Of a stretch of 64,000 nt of DNA, positions 1 through 9,483 are shown piece by piece. The stretch lies in assembly GCF_016695175.1 (NCBI RefSeq), contig NZ_CP068022.1:1040001-1104000 (forward strand). Direction: 5' to 3'. This stretch comes from Pseudoalteromonas sp. GCY (GTDB lineage: Bacteria > Pseudomonadota > Gammaproteobacteria > Enterobacterales > Alteromonadaceae). Within the stretch, counting starts at the first letter, position 1. The number at the start of each line of letters is the position of its first letter. The translations under genes and the position numbers were made by a program. Under the pieces are notes generated by a model. It did not search any database. It had not been told where the DNA came from and saw only the letters and a list, made by a program, of their open reading frames with translations.

Positions 1-999
1 GATTGGATAAATTTTTTCTAAACTGCTGAGCCAATCGCCTATTTCAGTGGTTAAAAAGGTGCCATTGTAGGTCAGTTTTGCTAGGCGTTGATCGCTTAAC
101 TTCACTTTGATTTCGCTATATCGCGACACATCATTAAGCACATTGCCCAACTGTGCGTTTTGATACACCAAGTAGCCTTTCTGCCACGCCATGGTCAACG
201 CTTCACCTTGGGCTTTACTGCGGGTAACTTCGCCTTGCTGCGTGACTTCTACCGCTTGCCCTTGGGTCAATTTGATTGCTTGTTGCTGAGTCACAGCCAC
301 GCTGCCTTCAAGCACATCGACTCTAATTGAAGCCGGATTGGCGCGAACATTAAACACTGTGCCTAGCGCCTCAACTTGGCTGTTTTGGTAGCGCACGATA
401 AACGGGCGCTGCTTGTCTTTACTCACGCTAAACAGCGCCTCACCTTGGTACAACAGTAGTTCTCTTGAAGTGTTGCTGTAGCGTACAGCCAATTGGCTAT
501 TGGCCCCTAAATCAACCTGACTATTATCATCAAGGGTAATGGTGCGATGCTCATTGACCTTAGTTTGGAAGAACTCGCTGTACACTGTATCGACTGGTGC
601 TGGCTTAGCACTGGCAACAGGTGCTTGCTGTAGTGGCTGCTCTGGTGCCATAAAAGTCACCAAACCAACCAGCAGCAAAGTCGCGGCAATCGCAAGATAC
701 CAAGGCTGAGCGCGGCGTTTGGATGGTGGCTTAATGTCAGTTACAGCCGTGGTGTTTTGTGCATCCAGCTGTGCAAGCTGCTGAGTAACATAGTCATCGT
801 CAAGTTGGGCTGAAAGCGTCCAAAGCTCCAACATTTTGTTGAACACGTCACTGTGTTGCGGATGTTCAGCTAACCAAGCGTTTAGCGGCTGTGGATATTG
901 AGTGCTGTCATGAGGTGAGATCTGCTGCTCGTCTAAGACTAATAACCAATCAGCGGCTTGTTCTTCAATTATTGCTAAATCGTCAGATAATGGAGTCAT
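1..999 (-). CDS. FecR-family anti-sigma factor (partial, C-terminus beyond left edge)
   Basis: Open frame of 333 codons from an ATG at 999 running off the left edge. The N-terminal ~80 residues are acidic and helical with the DUF4880-type 'AADWLL' start. A single membrane segment (about residues 105-125, after a basic KRR stretch) is followed by a periplasmic FecR domain with the typical 'DLGANSQLAVRY', 'GEALFSV' and 'ALGTVFNVRA' segments. FecR proteins hold an ECF sigma factor at the inner membrane and release it on a signal from an outer-membrane receptor. The sigma gene lies 23 bp upstream on the same strand, so the two form an operon. FecR proteins are usually about 320-350 aa, so only a short tail should be missing. 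The C-terminal part that contacts a receptor STN domain may be incomplete here. Confidence 0.9.
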   Translation of the reverse strand, partial: MTPLSDDLAIIEEQAADWLLVLDEQQISPHDSTQYPQPLNAWLAEHPQHSDVFNKMLELWTLSAQLDDDYVTQQLAQLDAQNTTAVTDIKPPSKRRAQPWYLAIAATLLLVGLVTFMAPEQPLQQAPVASAKPAPVDTVYSEFFQTKVNEHRTITLDDNSQVDLGANSQLAVRYSNTSRELLLYQGEALFSVSKDKQRPFIVRYQNSQVEALGTVFNVRANPASIRVDVLEGSVAVTQQQAIKLTQGQAVEVTQQGEVTRSKAQGEALTMAWQKGYLVYQNAQLGNVLNDVSRYSEIKVKLSDQRLAKLTYNGTFLTTEIGDWLSSLEKIYPI

Positions 1000-1022
1000 G
1001 TTTATATCCTTAACACTCATGA

Positions 1023-1598
1023 TCAAAGCTCATGCTGTAACTGCTGGTAGCAATGACGAACTGCACGTAATACATATTTTCTTACCATACTTGGGGATAT
1101 CTGTAAGGTCAAAGCTATCTCCTCATAGCTTTGACCACGTATTTTATACAACAAAAAAGCCAGCCTACATTTTTCGGGTAAGCTTGCGAGAGACTTTTCC
1201 ATTTCTTTAAGTAGCTCTTGGTTGTGGTGGTTTTGTTCAGGGTTAGCACCTGCGTAAGGCTGTGGCATTCGATCGCTATCGTGCTCACGATCATCAAATG
1301 GGCTACGCGCTTTGCGCCGCAGCTTATCAATGGCCAAATTGGTTGCAATTTTATACAAGTACGCGGCGATGTAGTTGCTGACATTATCCTGCTCAAGTCC
1401 AAGCAACTTCACAAACGCCTCTTGGGCAACATCTTCCGCCTCACGTTTGTCTAACCCTTTGCCCATAATGTGGCGGATCAGCTTTTGCTGTTGTTTTAAA
1501 AACAGCTGCTCTACTTGCTGACGACGTGCAAGGTCGTCGTTTGCAGCTACCTTAGTGGTATCGACTGCTTTACGCTTAAAAGATAATAACGGTGGCAT
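1023..1598 (-). CDS. ECF-family RNA polymerase sigma factor (FecI-like)
   Basis: Sigma-70 region 2 is seen in 'DVAQEAFVKLL' and 'YLYKIATNLAIDKLRRKAR', and region 4 in 'SYEEIALTLQISPSMVRKY', with the two-domain size typical of ECF factors (191 aa from this start). I prefer the ATG at 1598 because AGGA lies 9 bases before it. An upstream in-frame ATG at 1646 sits inside an inverted repeat and would add a non-conserved tail. It is co-transcribed with the FecR gene 23 bp downstream. FecI-type factors drive genes for TonB-dependent receptors and their pathways, so the adjacent hexosaminidase/receptor genes are reasonable targets. The actual regulon cannot be read from the window. Confidence 0.9.
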   Translation of the reverse strand: MPPLLSFKRKAVDTTKVAANDDLARRQQVEQLFLKQQQKLIRHIMGKGLDKREAEDVAQEAFVKLLGLEQDNVSNYIAAYLYKIATNLAIDKLRRKARSPFDDREHDSDRMPQPYAGANPEQNHHNQELLKEMEKSLASLPEKCRLAFLLYKIRGQSYEEIALTLQISPSMVRKYVLRAVRHCYQQLQHEL

Positions 1599-1635
1599 GA
1601 ATACGCATCCTACTCTTCCATTTGTGTTAGCGTGC

Positions 1636-1673
1636 AGCGAACCCATAAATAGCCAAAAATTAATGGGTTCGCT
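1636..1673. repeat. 11-bp perfect inverted repeat between the hexosaminidase and sigma genes
   Basis: AGCGAACCCAT (1636-1646) pairs perfectly with ATGGGTTCGCT (1663-1673) around a 16-nt loop. It lies after the stop of the upstream hexosaminidase gene (1696) and before the sigma start (1598), both on the minus strand. No T-tract follows on either strand, so it is not a classical terminator. It may protect an mRNA 3' end or limit read-through into the sigma gene. Confidence 0.6.
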
Positions 1674-1695
1674 GGCGTTGCTTAAACCAATTTGC

Positions 1696-4440
1696 TTAAT
1701 TAACCGTCGCGACTCGGCTTACTTTGCCCGAATCACTCACCGTTCTGAGTTGTACTTTAGATGACGCAGTCAATGTCACAGGCCCTTCATAGCGCTGCCA
1801 TGTTACGCCTTCGTCAACCGAATACTCCGTAGCCATGCCAACAAACCGGGTATTGACGATTAACTTACCACCTTCAATCGCGCCTCCAGGTAATGGAATA
1901 CGATAATTTACCCCTACCTGCTGTGGTATTTGAGCATTAATATCGACCACTTGGTAATAATCCAATAGTGGTAGAGCGTATTGTCCTAAAGTGTTGGTAA
2001 AGGTGTGCCAAGCCTCGGTAGTCGCTGCGCCTTGCGCTGGCATATCTTGCACCCAAGCACGCTCAGCAGCACCCAGTAATTTCGGGAAAGTCATATAATC
2101 AAGAATTTCTGGTGACTTTTGGTTTTCGCCAAATAGTTGCGCCTGAATACCTTGAACATTTTGTTTACCCGCTTCGCTCAGTAACACCCATTTTGGGTCC
2201 CATGGTACTGGATTGCCCAGCTTGTCACGCTCGGCATTAGCGTAGATATTAAACGGACGATATTCAAACGCCTTTTTGGTATCTGTGTAACCTGCCCAGT
2301 GGTAGCCAATTTCATCAGGATGCTTGTTATATGCAAGGTCAAGATACAAGTTTGTCGCGTGGGCCAGCACAACTTTGTGACCTTGGTTCGCAAATTTGTA
2401 GGCCTGATGCTCATTGCCCCAACCCCACACGTTATTCCAAAACACGGGGAATATCTCACCGTAACTTACATTACCCGTACCATTGTGCGATAACACATCG
2501 CCCCAAGTTGCCATATCAAAACCATGCTGATTGACTATCTGCTTCCAGCGTAAAAAGAAGTAGTCAAACAACTCTGCATCCGTTTTACCCGACGTAGCTG
2601 GGTTTTGATCGACCGCTGGAGATTGCGCCCACCATTCATTCGGGCCTAAATGTGGCAGCTCGTCACCACCGCCATGCAGCCGAGTCAGTGTCGCATCGGG
2701 CACAGCATCATAAATTGCGCGTGTTTCTTTCACTACATGGTTTAGGAAAGTAAAGGTGCTCTCAAGTGCCGGGTTCACAAAGTTGTCGGTATAAAATTGT
2801 GGGGTGTAATACTGCGACTGGTCGAGCGGATCAATCAATCTAAAACGATTTGCTTCAACTGGGTCGCTATCTTTGTATTTGTTGTAGCGATATTCCATCG
2901 CTTTGATTGCTGCGCGCGCATGGGCTGGAAAATCATATTCGATGATCACATCAATATGACGATCAGCGGCATACTGAAGAATTTCTTTAAAATCATTCAC
3001 CGTGTAGTAGCCCCAGCCTTTACCGAGAAAGTTTTGCTGAGCAATTTCAAACCCCTGATAACTAGGCGCGGTGCCTAAGTTTGCTGCGGTTTCATCCGTG
3101 GGTTTATTTTCAATCCCATCTCCTGGCCCAAAACCATTGGCAGCTCCCATAAAAGTATGCAGCATCGTACTTTCGCTCAGGTCATATCCCCGCTTTGCCC
3201 CAAACTCCGTGAGTTCAGGAATACCCGGTATTTCTAGTCGCCAACCTTCATCGTTGGCAATGTTAATTTCAAATTTGTTTAACTTGTAAAATGCCATCAA
3301 GTCCAACAACTTAAATACCGTTTCTTTGCTTTGGAAATTACGCGACACATCCAGCATCATGCCTCGATATTCAAACCTTGGTGCATCCAAAATGGTGCTA
3401 GCGGGTAGTACGGCATTGTCGGACAAAGTGGCTGAGTTTTTAGCCGTTTTATACACAGTGGTGGGGATCATTTGACGAAGTGTTTGAATGCCATAAAACA
3501 CCCCTTGGGCGTCACTTCCGGTAATGGTGATCCCCGAGAATGCATCGACTTCAAGTTTATAACCACTTGAGTCCGGCTGATTGTCTTGATTGGTATCGAG
3601 ATTTGGGTCTAGCTGCAACTTGATGAAGTTCGGGCCATTTTGCACAGTACTATTAATCGCAAATGTGCCGCTCAGAATATCGCGCAGCGCAGTTTGTAAG
3701 AAGGTGGCTTCTTTAGCCAATGAAGCTGGCGCTGAAATACTGGTTAATTGGCTCATCAAAGTTAAGAATTCATCATTCGGTGTTACCACTGAATGGGGCT
3801 GCGGAACCAAGCGATTTTTCAGCGGCAATGCCATGTGCGTTGCGCTGTTTTCGGCGAATCGGATGGCGGACGTTTGCACCGGCATATTATCGTTAACCGC
3901 TTGCTTTGTTTGTTTTGGATCGCTTGGGTCCATCATCACGTCCACCAGCACAGCTTGAGGCGCTTGATTATTGTAGCTAATGTGAAAACCCGATGGTGAG
4001 TCGTTTTTCAGCATTTGCCAATACTGTGCAACGATTTCAATAGTACGAGACTCACCCGGTTGAATAGGGGCAAAACCCACTGCGGGCTTAAGTACAAAGT
4101 AATCACCACTTTTTGCTTCATCGGCATTTTCTAAACTTAGATTCTGCGCGGCGATATGCTGGCGCGCATACTGACCATTTGGATCTGAGTCTGGTAGTAC
4201 GCTTGCAGGCGGTCTTACCGAGCTAAAATAAAGCGCCCAGCCAGACTCCCCTAATGGCTCAAAACCATTGTTAGTAATCGTTAGACTGCCAAGAAAGATA
4301 TTCTCTCCAATGCCATGATCCACGACTTGCCAGCGTAATGCTAAGTTATCGGGGTGAGGATGTGCGACGCTATAGTGGCTCGCAGTCAACAAGGCTAAGC
4401 CTGACAGTGAGGCAGTAATTATCTGTTTTTTTGCAAACAT
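1696..4440 (-). CDS. Exported GH20 beta-N-acetylhexosaminidase (chitobiase type)
   Basis: 914 aa with a signal peptide ending near 'SHYSVAHPHP'. The order is chitobiase N-terminal carbohydrate-binding-like domain (~30-170), GH20b domain (~200-345), GH20 barrel (~350-800) and a C-terminal Ig-like domain ending in 'RTVSDSGKVS'. The GH20 catalytic pair is in 'HGGGDELPH': D593 orients the substrate acetamido group and E594 is the general acid. The family hydrolyses terminal GlcNAc from chitobiose and chitin oligosaccharides. The large N-terminal domain matches Vibrio/Serratia-type chitobiases. It probably acts in the periplasm or outer membrane beside the second GH20 enzyme and the TonB receptor. 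Strict chitobiase versus wider hexosaminidase specificity is not decided. Confidence 0.93.
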   Translation of the reverse strand: MFAKKQIITASLSGLALLTASHYSVAHPHPDNLALRWQVVDHGIGENIFLGSLTITNNGFEPLGESGWALYFSSVRPPASVLPDSDPNGQYARQHIAAQNLSLENADEAKSGDYFVLKPAVGFAPIQPGESRTIEIVAQYWQMLKNDSPSGFHISYNNQAPQAVLVDVMMDPSDPKQTKQAVNDNMPVQTSAIRFAENSATHMALPLKNRLVPQPHSVVTPNDEFLTLMSQLTSISAPASLAKEATFLQTALRDILSGTFAINSTVQNGPNFIKLQLDPNLDTNQDNQPDSSGYKLEVDAFSGITITGSDAQGVFYGIQTLRQMIPTTVYKTAKNSATLSDNAVLPASTILDAPRFEYRGMMLDVSRNFQSKETVFKLLDLMAFYKLNKFEINIANDEGWRLEIPGIPELTEFGAKRGYDLSESTMLHTFMGAANGFGPGDGIENKPTDETAANLGTAPSYQGFEIAQQNFLGKGWGYYTVNDFKEILQYAADRHIDVIIEYDFPAHARAAIKAMEYRYNKYKDSDPVEANRFRLIDPLDQSQYYTPQFYTDNFVNPALESTFTFLNHVVKETRAIYDAVPDATLTRLHGGGDELPHLGPNEWWAQSPAVDQNPATSGKTDAELFDYFFLRWKQIVNQHGFDMATWGDVLSHNGTGNVSYGEIFPVFWNNVWGWGNEHQAYKFANQGHKVVLAHATNLYLDLAYNKHPDEIGYHWAGYTDTKKAFEYRPFNIYANAERDKLGNPVPWDPKWVLLSEAGKQNVQGIQAQLFGENQKSPEILDYMTFPKLLGAAERAWVQDMPAQGAATTEAWHTFTNTLGQYALPLLDYYQVVDINAQIPQQVGVNYRIPLPGGAIEGGKLIVNTRFVGMATEYSVDEGVTWQRYEGPVTLTASSKVQLRTVSDSGKVSRVATVN

Positions 4441-4546
4441 GTTGGCTCCTAAAATATTGTTATTGTTCGGATAGAGCGCGTACTGCTGCCACTCTACCTA
4501 TGTAAACGTTTGAGCCGAGGAAGTTGGGAATAGAATCATAAATAAT

Positions 4547-4574
4547 GCCCTAATTACGTATTTAGTATTAGGGC
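4547..4574 (-). terminator. Terminator-like hairpin after second hexosaminidase
   Basis: GCCCTAAT (4547-4554) pairs with ATTAGGGC (4567-4574) across a 12-nt loop, directly after the stop of the GH20 gene ending at 4583. The minus-strand tail (ATTATTTAT) is AU-rich but not a clean U-run, so termination may be partial. Confidence 0.55.
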
Positions 4575-4582
4575 TTGTGTGA

Positions 4583-6868
4583 TTAATATACCGCTATTTC
4601 ATCGATATACAGGGGAAGTTTGGGGATTTGAATATCGTCAGATTGCTTACTATTAATGGCCACCACCTTTAAAAAGCGCACACTTACGGGAGTAAACGAC
4701 AACACCGACATTGGCCCACGCGGATTATTAACCTCAGCTAACGTTTGCCACTGCTGTTTATCACTTGAACCCAGCACTTGAATATGTGTTGGCGGGTGCA
4801 GTTGTCTATGTCGCCCGCTGTCAAAGCCCAGCTTAACCTGCTGCACTTGCGTTGACGCATCTAAGTCAATAACCGCCTCAAGATCGGTATCGTAAAAAAT
4901 CGCATAATCATCAACGCTGTAAAATTGGTCATAGGCAAATTGACCATCCTGCAGCTTAGTCGCAGAGCCTTCGGCAGCTAGCGAGGCAAGCGTTATTTCT
5001 TTTCCAAGCGCTAAATGAGGTGAAAGCGTTAAACGCGCATCGCCTACCAATTGCCCTAAATCACTTACATAACTGCGGGCGCGAAGCTGCGTTTCGTCAG
5101 TTATCACTAGCGGCTTTTGATATTGCTGCGATTGTAGCGTTGGCTCGCTGCCGTCTAAGGTATAGTAAATAGCCGTGTCGGCAATTTCAGAGGTGATGGT
5201 GGCGATGAGCTGCTGCCCATTAATCTCACTGGAAATGATAGGCTTATGGCTACTATAAGCGGTATTAAGGTGCATCTGCTGGTACCGTTTTAAAAGCGCA
5301 GGTAAACGATATTGGCTGTAATCAGACCACGACTTTTGTGTTTTATCCGACCACAATGTTTCGGCCAGCGCACTCAAGCGCGGAAACAGCATATACTCGG
5401 CATGACGAGGCGTTTTTATATATTCAGTCCAAAGTGCCCCTTGCGCACCAATAATAAAGGCTTGTTGCTCAGCGGTTAAGTGGCTGGGCTGTGGCTCATA
5501 TTGATAAACGTTTTTTAAACTTGAAAGCCCGTGGATGGCTTTGGGCTCGTCAAGATTGCGCGATTGATAGGCATCAAAATAAATATATTGATAAGGGCTC
5601 ATGATCACCTGATGACCCATTTTTGCGGCTTGAATGCCTCCTTCCGTGCCACGCCAAGACATGATCACGGCGTCATCCGCTACCCCTCCTTCTAATATTT
5701 CATCCCAACCAATCACCGTTTTGCCAAGATTTTGGACGATTTTAGCGACCCGTTTAATAAAATAGCTTTGCACTTGCTCAGGTGTGGTTAACTGATGCTG
5801 TTGCATCAACTTTTTCACCTCGGGGCTTTCTAACCACTGCTTTTTTATCACCTCATCGCCACCAATGTGGATATATTGGCTCGGAAATAGCTCGGCAACC
5901 TCTTTGTATACAACACCAAGAAACGCAAACACGTCTTCACGGGGACATAGCACATCTTCAAAAATCCCAAACTGCGGCTGCACCTTTACTGCTCGCTGGT
6001 GGCAAGATAACTCTGGATATGCGGCAAGCATCGCACTGCTATGCCCCGGAATATCAATTTCAGGGATCACTTCAATATGTCGCGCCTGCGCATACTCAAT
6101 CACTTCCTTAATTTGCGCCTTGGTATAAAAGCCCGATACCGTTTTATTATCAAACAATGGTTGATAATCATAGGTATGACCAACCACGGTATGAGGCCGC
6201 GTTGCCCCAATCTCGGTTAGTTTAGGGTACGCATCAATGGCAATTCGCCAGCCTTGATCATCGGTTAGATGCCACTGGAAGACGTTGAATTTATGCATCG
6301 CCAGCCAATCGATATAACGCTTCACAAAAGCCACATCGAAAAAATGCCGACTCACATCTAAATGCATGCCACGGTATGAGAATCTAGGCTGATCTTTTAT
6401 TTCTACCGCAGGTATTGCCCAACTCGCCTGATTGATGGGCATACGCGACTCTATCTCAGCAGGGAGTAATTGTCGCAGCGACTGCATCCCCCAAAATAAT
6501 CCAGTCGCAGTATTAGCTTGTATTTCAACCCCTACAGGTGTCACGCTCAGCGCATATCCCTCTTGAGATAGCGGTGTATCGACAATCTTGAAGGCAATAC
6601 TATTTTTAGTTGTGTTATCAGCCTGAGACACTGGCAACTGATAGCCCGTAGGCGAGCGCAAAAAGGTCGCTAATTGCTGCGCAACGCTTTGAGCTTGCTG
6701 CTGGTTAAAGGTAATTTTACTGTCATGGGTAAGGTTAAAGTGACCGTTACCAAAACTAGCGCTCAGTGGTTTTGGGGTGATCTGTAGCGCTGCACAAAGT
6801 GGTGTGAGCAACAAAAAAAACAGTAATAAACTGCTTTGCAAAAATGTATAAAAGACACTCTGGTTCAT
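4583..6868 (-). CDS. Exported GH20 beta-N-acetylhexosaminidase with C-terminal F5/8-like domain
   Basis: 761 aa with a signal peptide ending around 'LLLTPLCAALQ'. A GH20b domain (~25-150) precedes the GH20 barrel (~155-500) with 'HIGGDEV' (D338, E339 as catalytic pair). A CHB_HEX_C-like segment ('AIYYTLDGSEPT') follows, then a discoidin/CBM32-like sandwich (~620-761) that may bind glycans. Unlike the neighbouring 914-aa enzyme it lacks the chitobiase N-terminal domain, so the two probably split substrates by chain length or glycan type. AGGAAG lies just before the ATG. The gene starts 18 bp after a strong hairpin that follows the TonB receptor gene upstream in the same direction. Confidence 0.93.
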   Translation of the reverse strand: MNQSVFYTFLQSSLLLFFLLLTPLCAALQITPKPLSASFGNGHFNLTHDSKITFNQQQAQSVAQQLATFLRSPTGYQLPVSQADNTTKNSIAFKIVDTPLSQEGYALSVTPVGVEIQANTATGLFWGMQSLRQLLPAEIESRMPINQASWAIPAVEIKDQPRFSYRGMHLDVSRHFFDVAFVKRYIDWLAMHKFNVFQWHLTDDQGWRIAIDAYPKLTEIGATRPHTVVGHTYDYQPLFDNKTVSGFYTKAQIKEVIEYAQARHIEVIPEIDIPGHSSAMLAAYPELSCHQRAVKVQPQFGIFEDVLCPREDVFAFLGVVYKEVAELFPSQYIHIGGDEVIKKQWLESPEVKKLMQQHQLTTPEQVQSYFIKRVAKIVQNLGKTVIGWDEILEGGVADDAVIMSWRGTEGGIQAAKMGHQVIMSPYQYIYFDAYQSRNLDEPKAIHGLSSLKNVYQYEPQPSHLTAEQQAFIIGAQGALWTEYIKTPRHAEYMLFPRLSALAETLWSDKTQKSWSDYSQYRLPALLKRYQQMHLNTAYSSHKPIISSEINGQQLIATITSEIADTAIYYTLDGSEPTLQSQQYQKPLVITDETQLRARSYVSDLGQLVGDARLTLSPHLALGKEITLASLAAEGSATKLQDGQFAYDQFYSVDDYAIFYDTDLEAVIDLDASTQVQQVKLGFDSGRHRQLHPPTHIQVLGSSDKQQWQTLAEVNNPRGPMSVLSFTPVSVRFLKVVAINSKQSDDIQIPKLPLYIDEIAVY

Positions 6869-6885
6869 AAATAACTTCCTGAGAA

Positions 6886-6906
6886 AAGCCCGCTTTTAGC
6901 GGGCTT
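6886..6906 (-). terminator. Intercistronic hairpin between TonB receptor and hexosaminidase
   Basis: AAGCCCGC (6886-6893) and GCGGGCTT (6899-6906) form a perfect 8-bp stem with a 5-nt loop. On the minus strand it is followed by TTTTC, so it can act as a weak intrinsic terminator. The downstream ribosome-binding site starts only a few bases later. It probably reduces read-through from the receptor gene or stabilises its message. Confidence 0.8.
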
Positions 6907-6954
6907 GAGTGAACTAATGAGCACTGGGCAGTGTGCAAATTAGCAAGGGAAATA

Positions 6955-9483
6955 CTAGAAATTAAGCGTCAGCGAGGCGCTGATGGTGCGTCCTAAGATC
7001 GGCCGAGCATAGTAATAGTCGTATCCTGCTTGAACATCGTTGATGGCACGCGGGTTTCCTTCGGTTAACCCGAGCTCATCACTGATATTTGTCGCTTTCA
7101 CATGCAGCGCAACCGCGTCGGTAAAGCGATAATTCACCCCCATATCGATTGTGGTGTAGGCAGGGAGCTCAAACTTGTTCTCCCCATCTGAGTAACGTTC
7201 TCCTAAATGGTGAATAGTTAAATAGATATCACCATCGTCAAAGTAGTAGGTTGGCGTTAACCTAAGCTGCACTTTGGGTGTGCGCTTCACTTGCTTGCCT
7301 TCCCAATGTGCAAATGCTCCGGTAAACCCTTCCATTTTTGGGTCTTGCAACACGCCTGTCAGCTCAAGCTGTAAATTGTCATGCGCCTGCCACACTGTTT
7401 CAAACTCAAGACCATCGGTGACTGTGTCTATCGTTTGATTCGCCACCTCGCCATTGCTGCCGGTAAAATTACGTTCCACTAAGTCATTAAATTTAGTTCT
7501 AAACAGGGTCAGTGACGCGCCAATTGAATCGCCAGCATAGCGAGTACCCAATTCGCTAAAGGTTAAATTAACGCTGTCATTAAAGTCGGCATCAACCCCT
7601 GAGTGAATGTTCTGACCAAAGCTCATTAACCTTGGCATTTCAAAGGCATCGGCATAACGACCAAATACTGACACGTCATCCGAGAAGGTATAGTTGAATC
7701 CCACCGTCCACGCGGTTTCGGTTTCGCTACGAGTTTTTGACAAGAATTTGTTTGACGGTATGTCGACGTAATTGTTGGCAAGATTGTTATCTATGTCATT
7801 ACCAGCGCTGTCAAAAGCACCAGCAACAGGCTGTGCAAATGTGGTCGCGGAGGCGGTGCTATCTAGCTCCAACCACTCAACCCGAACCCCACCATCAATA
7901 CGAAGGTTATCGGTTGCTTGATATTGTTCATTGATAAATAAAGAGTTGGAAGTACTGGTACCAAAAGCGGTTGCCTGACCCCAACCTGGTGCATAACCCG
8001 TTGAGCCGTGGTCGGTAAGTTGACCAACCACTTGCTGATTGCTGTTAATTGCAACAATATCGAGTAATCGAGCATTGTCTTTTACTTCCGTTAAAAACTG
8101 CGATTCCCATTTATCAACGGGTAAGGAGTCCGCATCTACATAGGCAAATAACCACCCTATGGTCAGCGTGTGCTGATCACCTTCATAGGTAAAATTGAGC
8201 TTATTAACAAACTGCTCGGCATCATAGCGCGAATAAAGCGGGTAGCTTGTGGTGACTAAGCCGTTTCCGTTTAAATTGCTGACATCTGTCAGTATTTCAC
8301 CACTATCTACATATCGATACCGTGCGGCAACGGCGCCATCACCGGCAAACTGGTCCAGCATATTTTGCACATCTTGCTGCCCAAGTCGGGTATTGGCATT
8401 GACGAGCGTCGAGTTATCGAAGTTAAGCAAAATATACATGTCGTTTTCAAACTGTGAGTAACGGCCAGCTGTATTTAGCAGCCAACGGTCGCTTAACTCC
8501 CAATCTAAGTGATAGCCTAGCGTACTAAACTTGGTATGCTGCCCATCTTTAAGGTCTCGTGTTTTATAGCTGCCATCAGGCTGTAAATAGTGTAAAAAGC
8601 GCTGACCATTACCAATTAAGGTGCCATGCTGTGGATCAACACCAGCAATGCCTTTAGGGTCGCTTTGATCTCTAAGCGGAATAGGCACAAAGAAAGTGGT
8701 ATGGTCATTGAGGTGCTTGGCAGATAATGTGAGTTGGCCTTTGTCGAACTCACGCACTAAATTGAGTCGAAGTTGGCCGCCATGATCTGCGGTAAACTCT
8801 GTGTCTCTTACGCCATCAGAACGACGATAAGAGCCACCTATCGACATTTTCCAATTGTCACTAATGGGTGTGCCATAAAAGAACTCGCCGCGATACATGC
8901 CGTAATCAGCAGCAGTTAAGCGGATCGTCGCTTCTTCAATATCATCCGGTTTACGGGTAATAAAGTTTACTAACGCTGCGGGGCCATTGGTGGTCAGTAG
9001 GCCTGAGGTGCCCCCACGAACCGCTTCCATATGTTCAATCGTGATATCTTGACGCTGATAGAAATCAACCCATACGCCGTCGTACACCACAGGTAGCCCG
9101 TCTTCTTCAACGCCGATATAACGAAAGCCTTCACCGCCACGTAGTCCTCTAGGCGCAACATTATTGTTGGTTTCACCACCTGAATCTTCAACCCAAAAGC
9201 CTGGCACACTTTCCAGAAGATCCGCCGTACCTAAAGGTGCTTCTCGCGCCAACTGTTCAGCATTTAATGTGGTAATTGAGACCGATGATTCCAACTTAGT
9301 TTGGCCACGCCCACCGCTGCCAGTGACGACAATTCGCTCAAGGTCGAGTAGTTTCTTTTTTTCTGTATTTTCTTGCGTTTCTTTTGCTTTTGTTTGTGCA
9401 ACCGCAGTGTGCGAACCCAATAACGCGCCACTGATAGCAAGCGCAATAAGGTGTTTGTTATAACGAGATGTATTGTTGCTCAT
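6955..9483 (-). CDS. TonB-dependent outer-membrane receptor (probable chitin-oligosaccharide uptake)
   Basis: 842 aa. The signal peptide ends near 'SHTAVAQ', a short linker leads to a TonB-box-like 'ERIVVTGSGGR', then plug domain (~60-170, with 'APRGLRGGEGFRYIGVEEDG') and a 22-strand-type barrel ending in 'ISASLTLNF' with the terminal aromatic needed for barrel assembly. Only about 20 residues separate the signal peptide from the TonB box, so there is no N-terminal STN signalling domain. The two GH20 genes directly downstream suggest it imports GlcNAc-containing oligosaccharides. That substrate is inference from context; the barrel alone does not show it. Confidence 0.85.
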   Translation of the reverse strand: MSNNTSRYNKHLIALAISGALLGSHTAVAQTKAKETQENTEKKKLLDLERIVVTGSGGRGQTKLESSVSITTLNAEQLAREAPLGTADLLESVPGFWVEDSGGETNNNVAPRGLRGGEGFRYIGVEEDGLPVVYDGVWVDFYQRQDITIEHMEAVRGGTSGLLTTNGPAALVNFITRKPDDIEEATIRLTAADYGMYRGEFFYGTPISDNWKMSIGGSYRRSDGVRDTEFTADHGGQLRLNLVREFDKGQLTLSAKHLNDHTTFFVPIPLRDQSDPKGIAGVDPQHGTLIGNGQRFLHYLQPDGSYKTRDLKDGQHTKFSTLGYHLDWELSDRWLLNTAGRYSQFENDMYILLNFDNSTLVNANTRLGQQDVQNMLDQFAGDGAVAARYRYVDSGEILTDVSNLNGNGLVTTSYPLYSRYDAEQFVNKLNFTYEGDQHTLTIGWLFAYVDADSLPVDKWESQFLTEVKDNARLLDIVAINSNQQVVGQLTDHGSTGYAPGWGQATAFGTSTSNSLFINEQYQATDNLRIDGGVRVEWLELDSTASATTFAQPVAGAFDSAGNDIDNNLANNYVDIPSNKFLSKTRSETETAWTVGFNYTFSDDVSVFGRYADAFEMPRLMSFGQNIHSGVDADFNDSVNLTFSELGTRYAGDSIGASLTLFRTKFNDLVERNFTGSNGEVANQTIDTVTDGLEFETVWQAHDNLQLELTGVLQDPKMEGFTGAFAHWEGKQVKRTPKVQLRLTPTYYFDDGDIYLTIHHLGERYSDGENKFELPAYTTIDMGVNYRFTDAVALHVKATNISDELGLTEGNPRAINDVQAGYDYYYARPILGRTISASLTLNF

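Noticed and set aside
1115..1402. A 95-codon frame overlapping the sigma factor on the same strand in another frame
   Set aside because: The sigma factor frame has clear region 2 and 4 motifs across the same bases, and the alternative has no domain.
7737..9463. Several antisense open frames within the TonB receptor gene
   Set aside because: Composition is the complement of receptor codons, with no start signals or recognisable domain; the receptor itself is full length.
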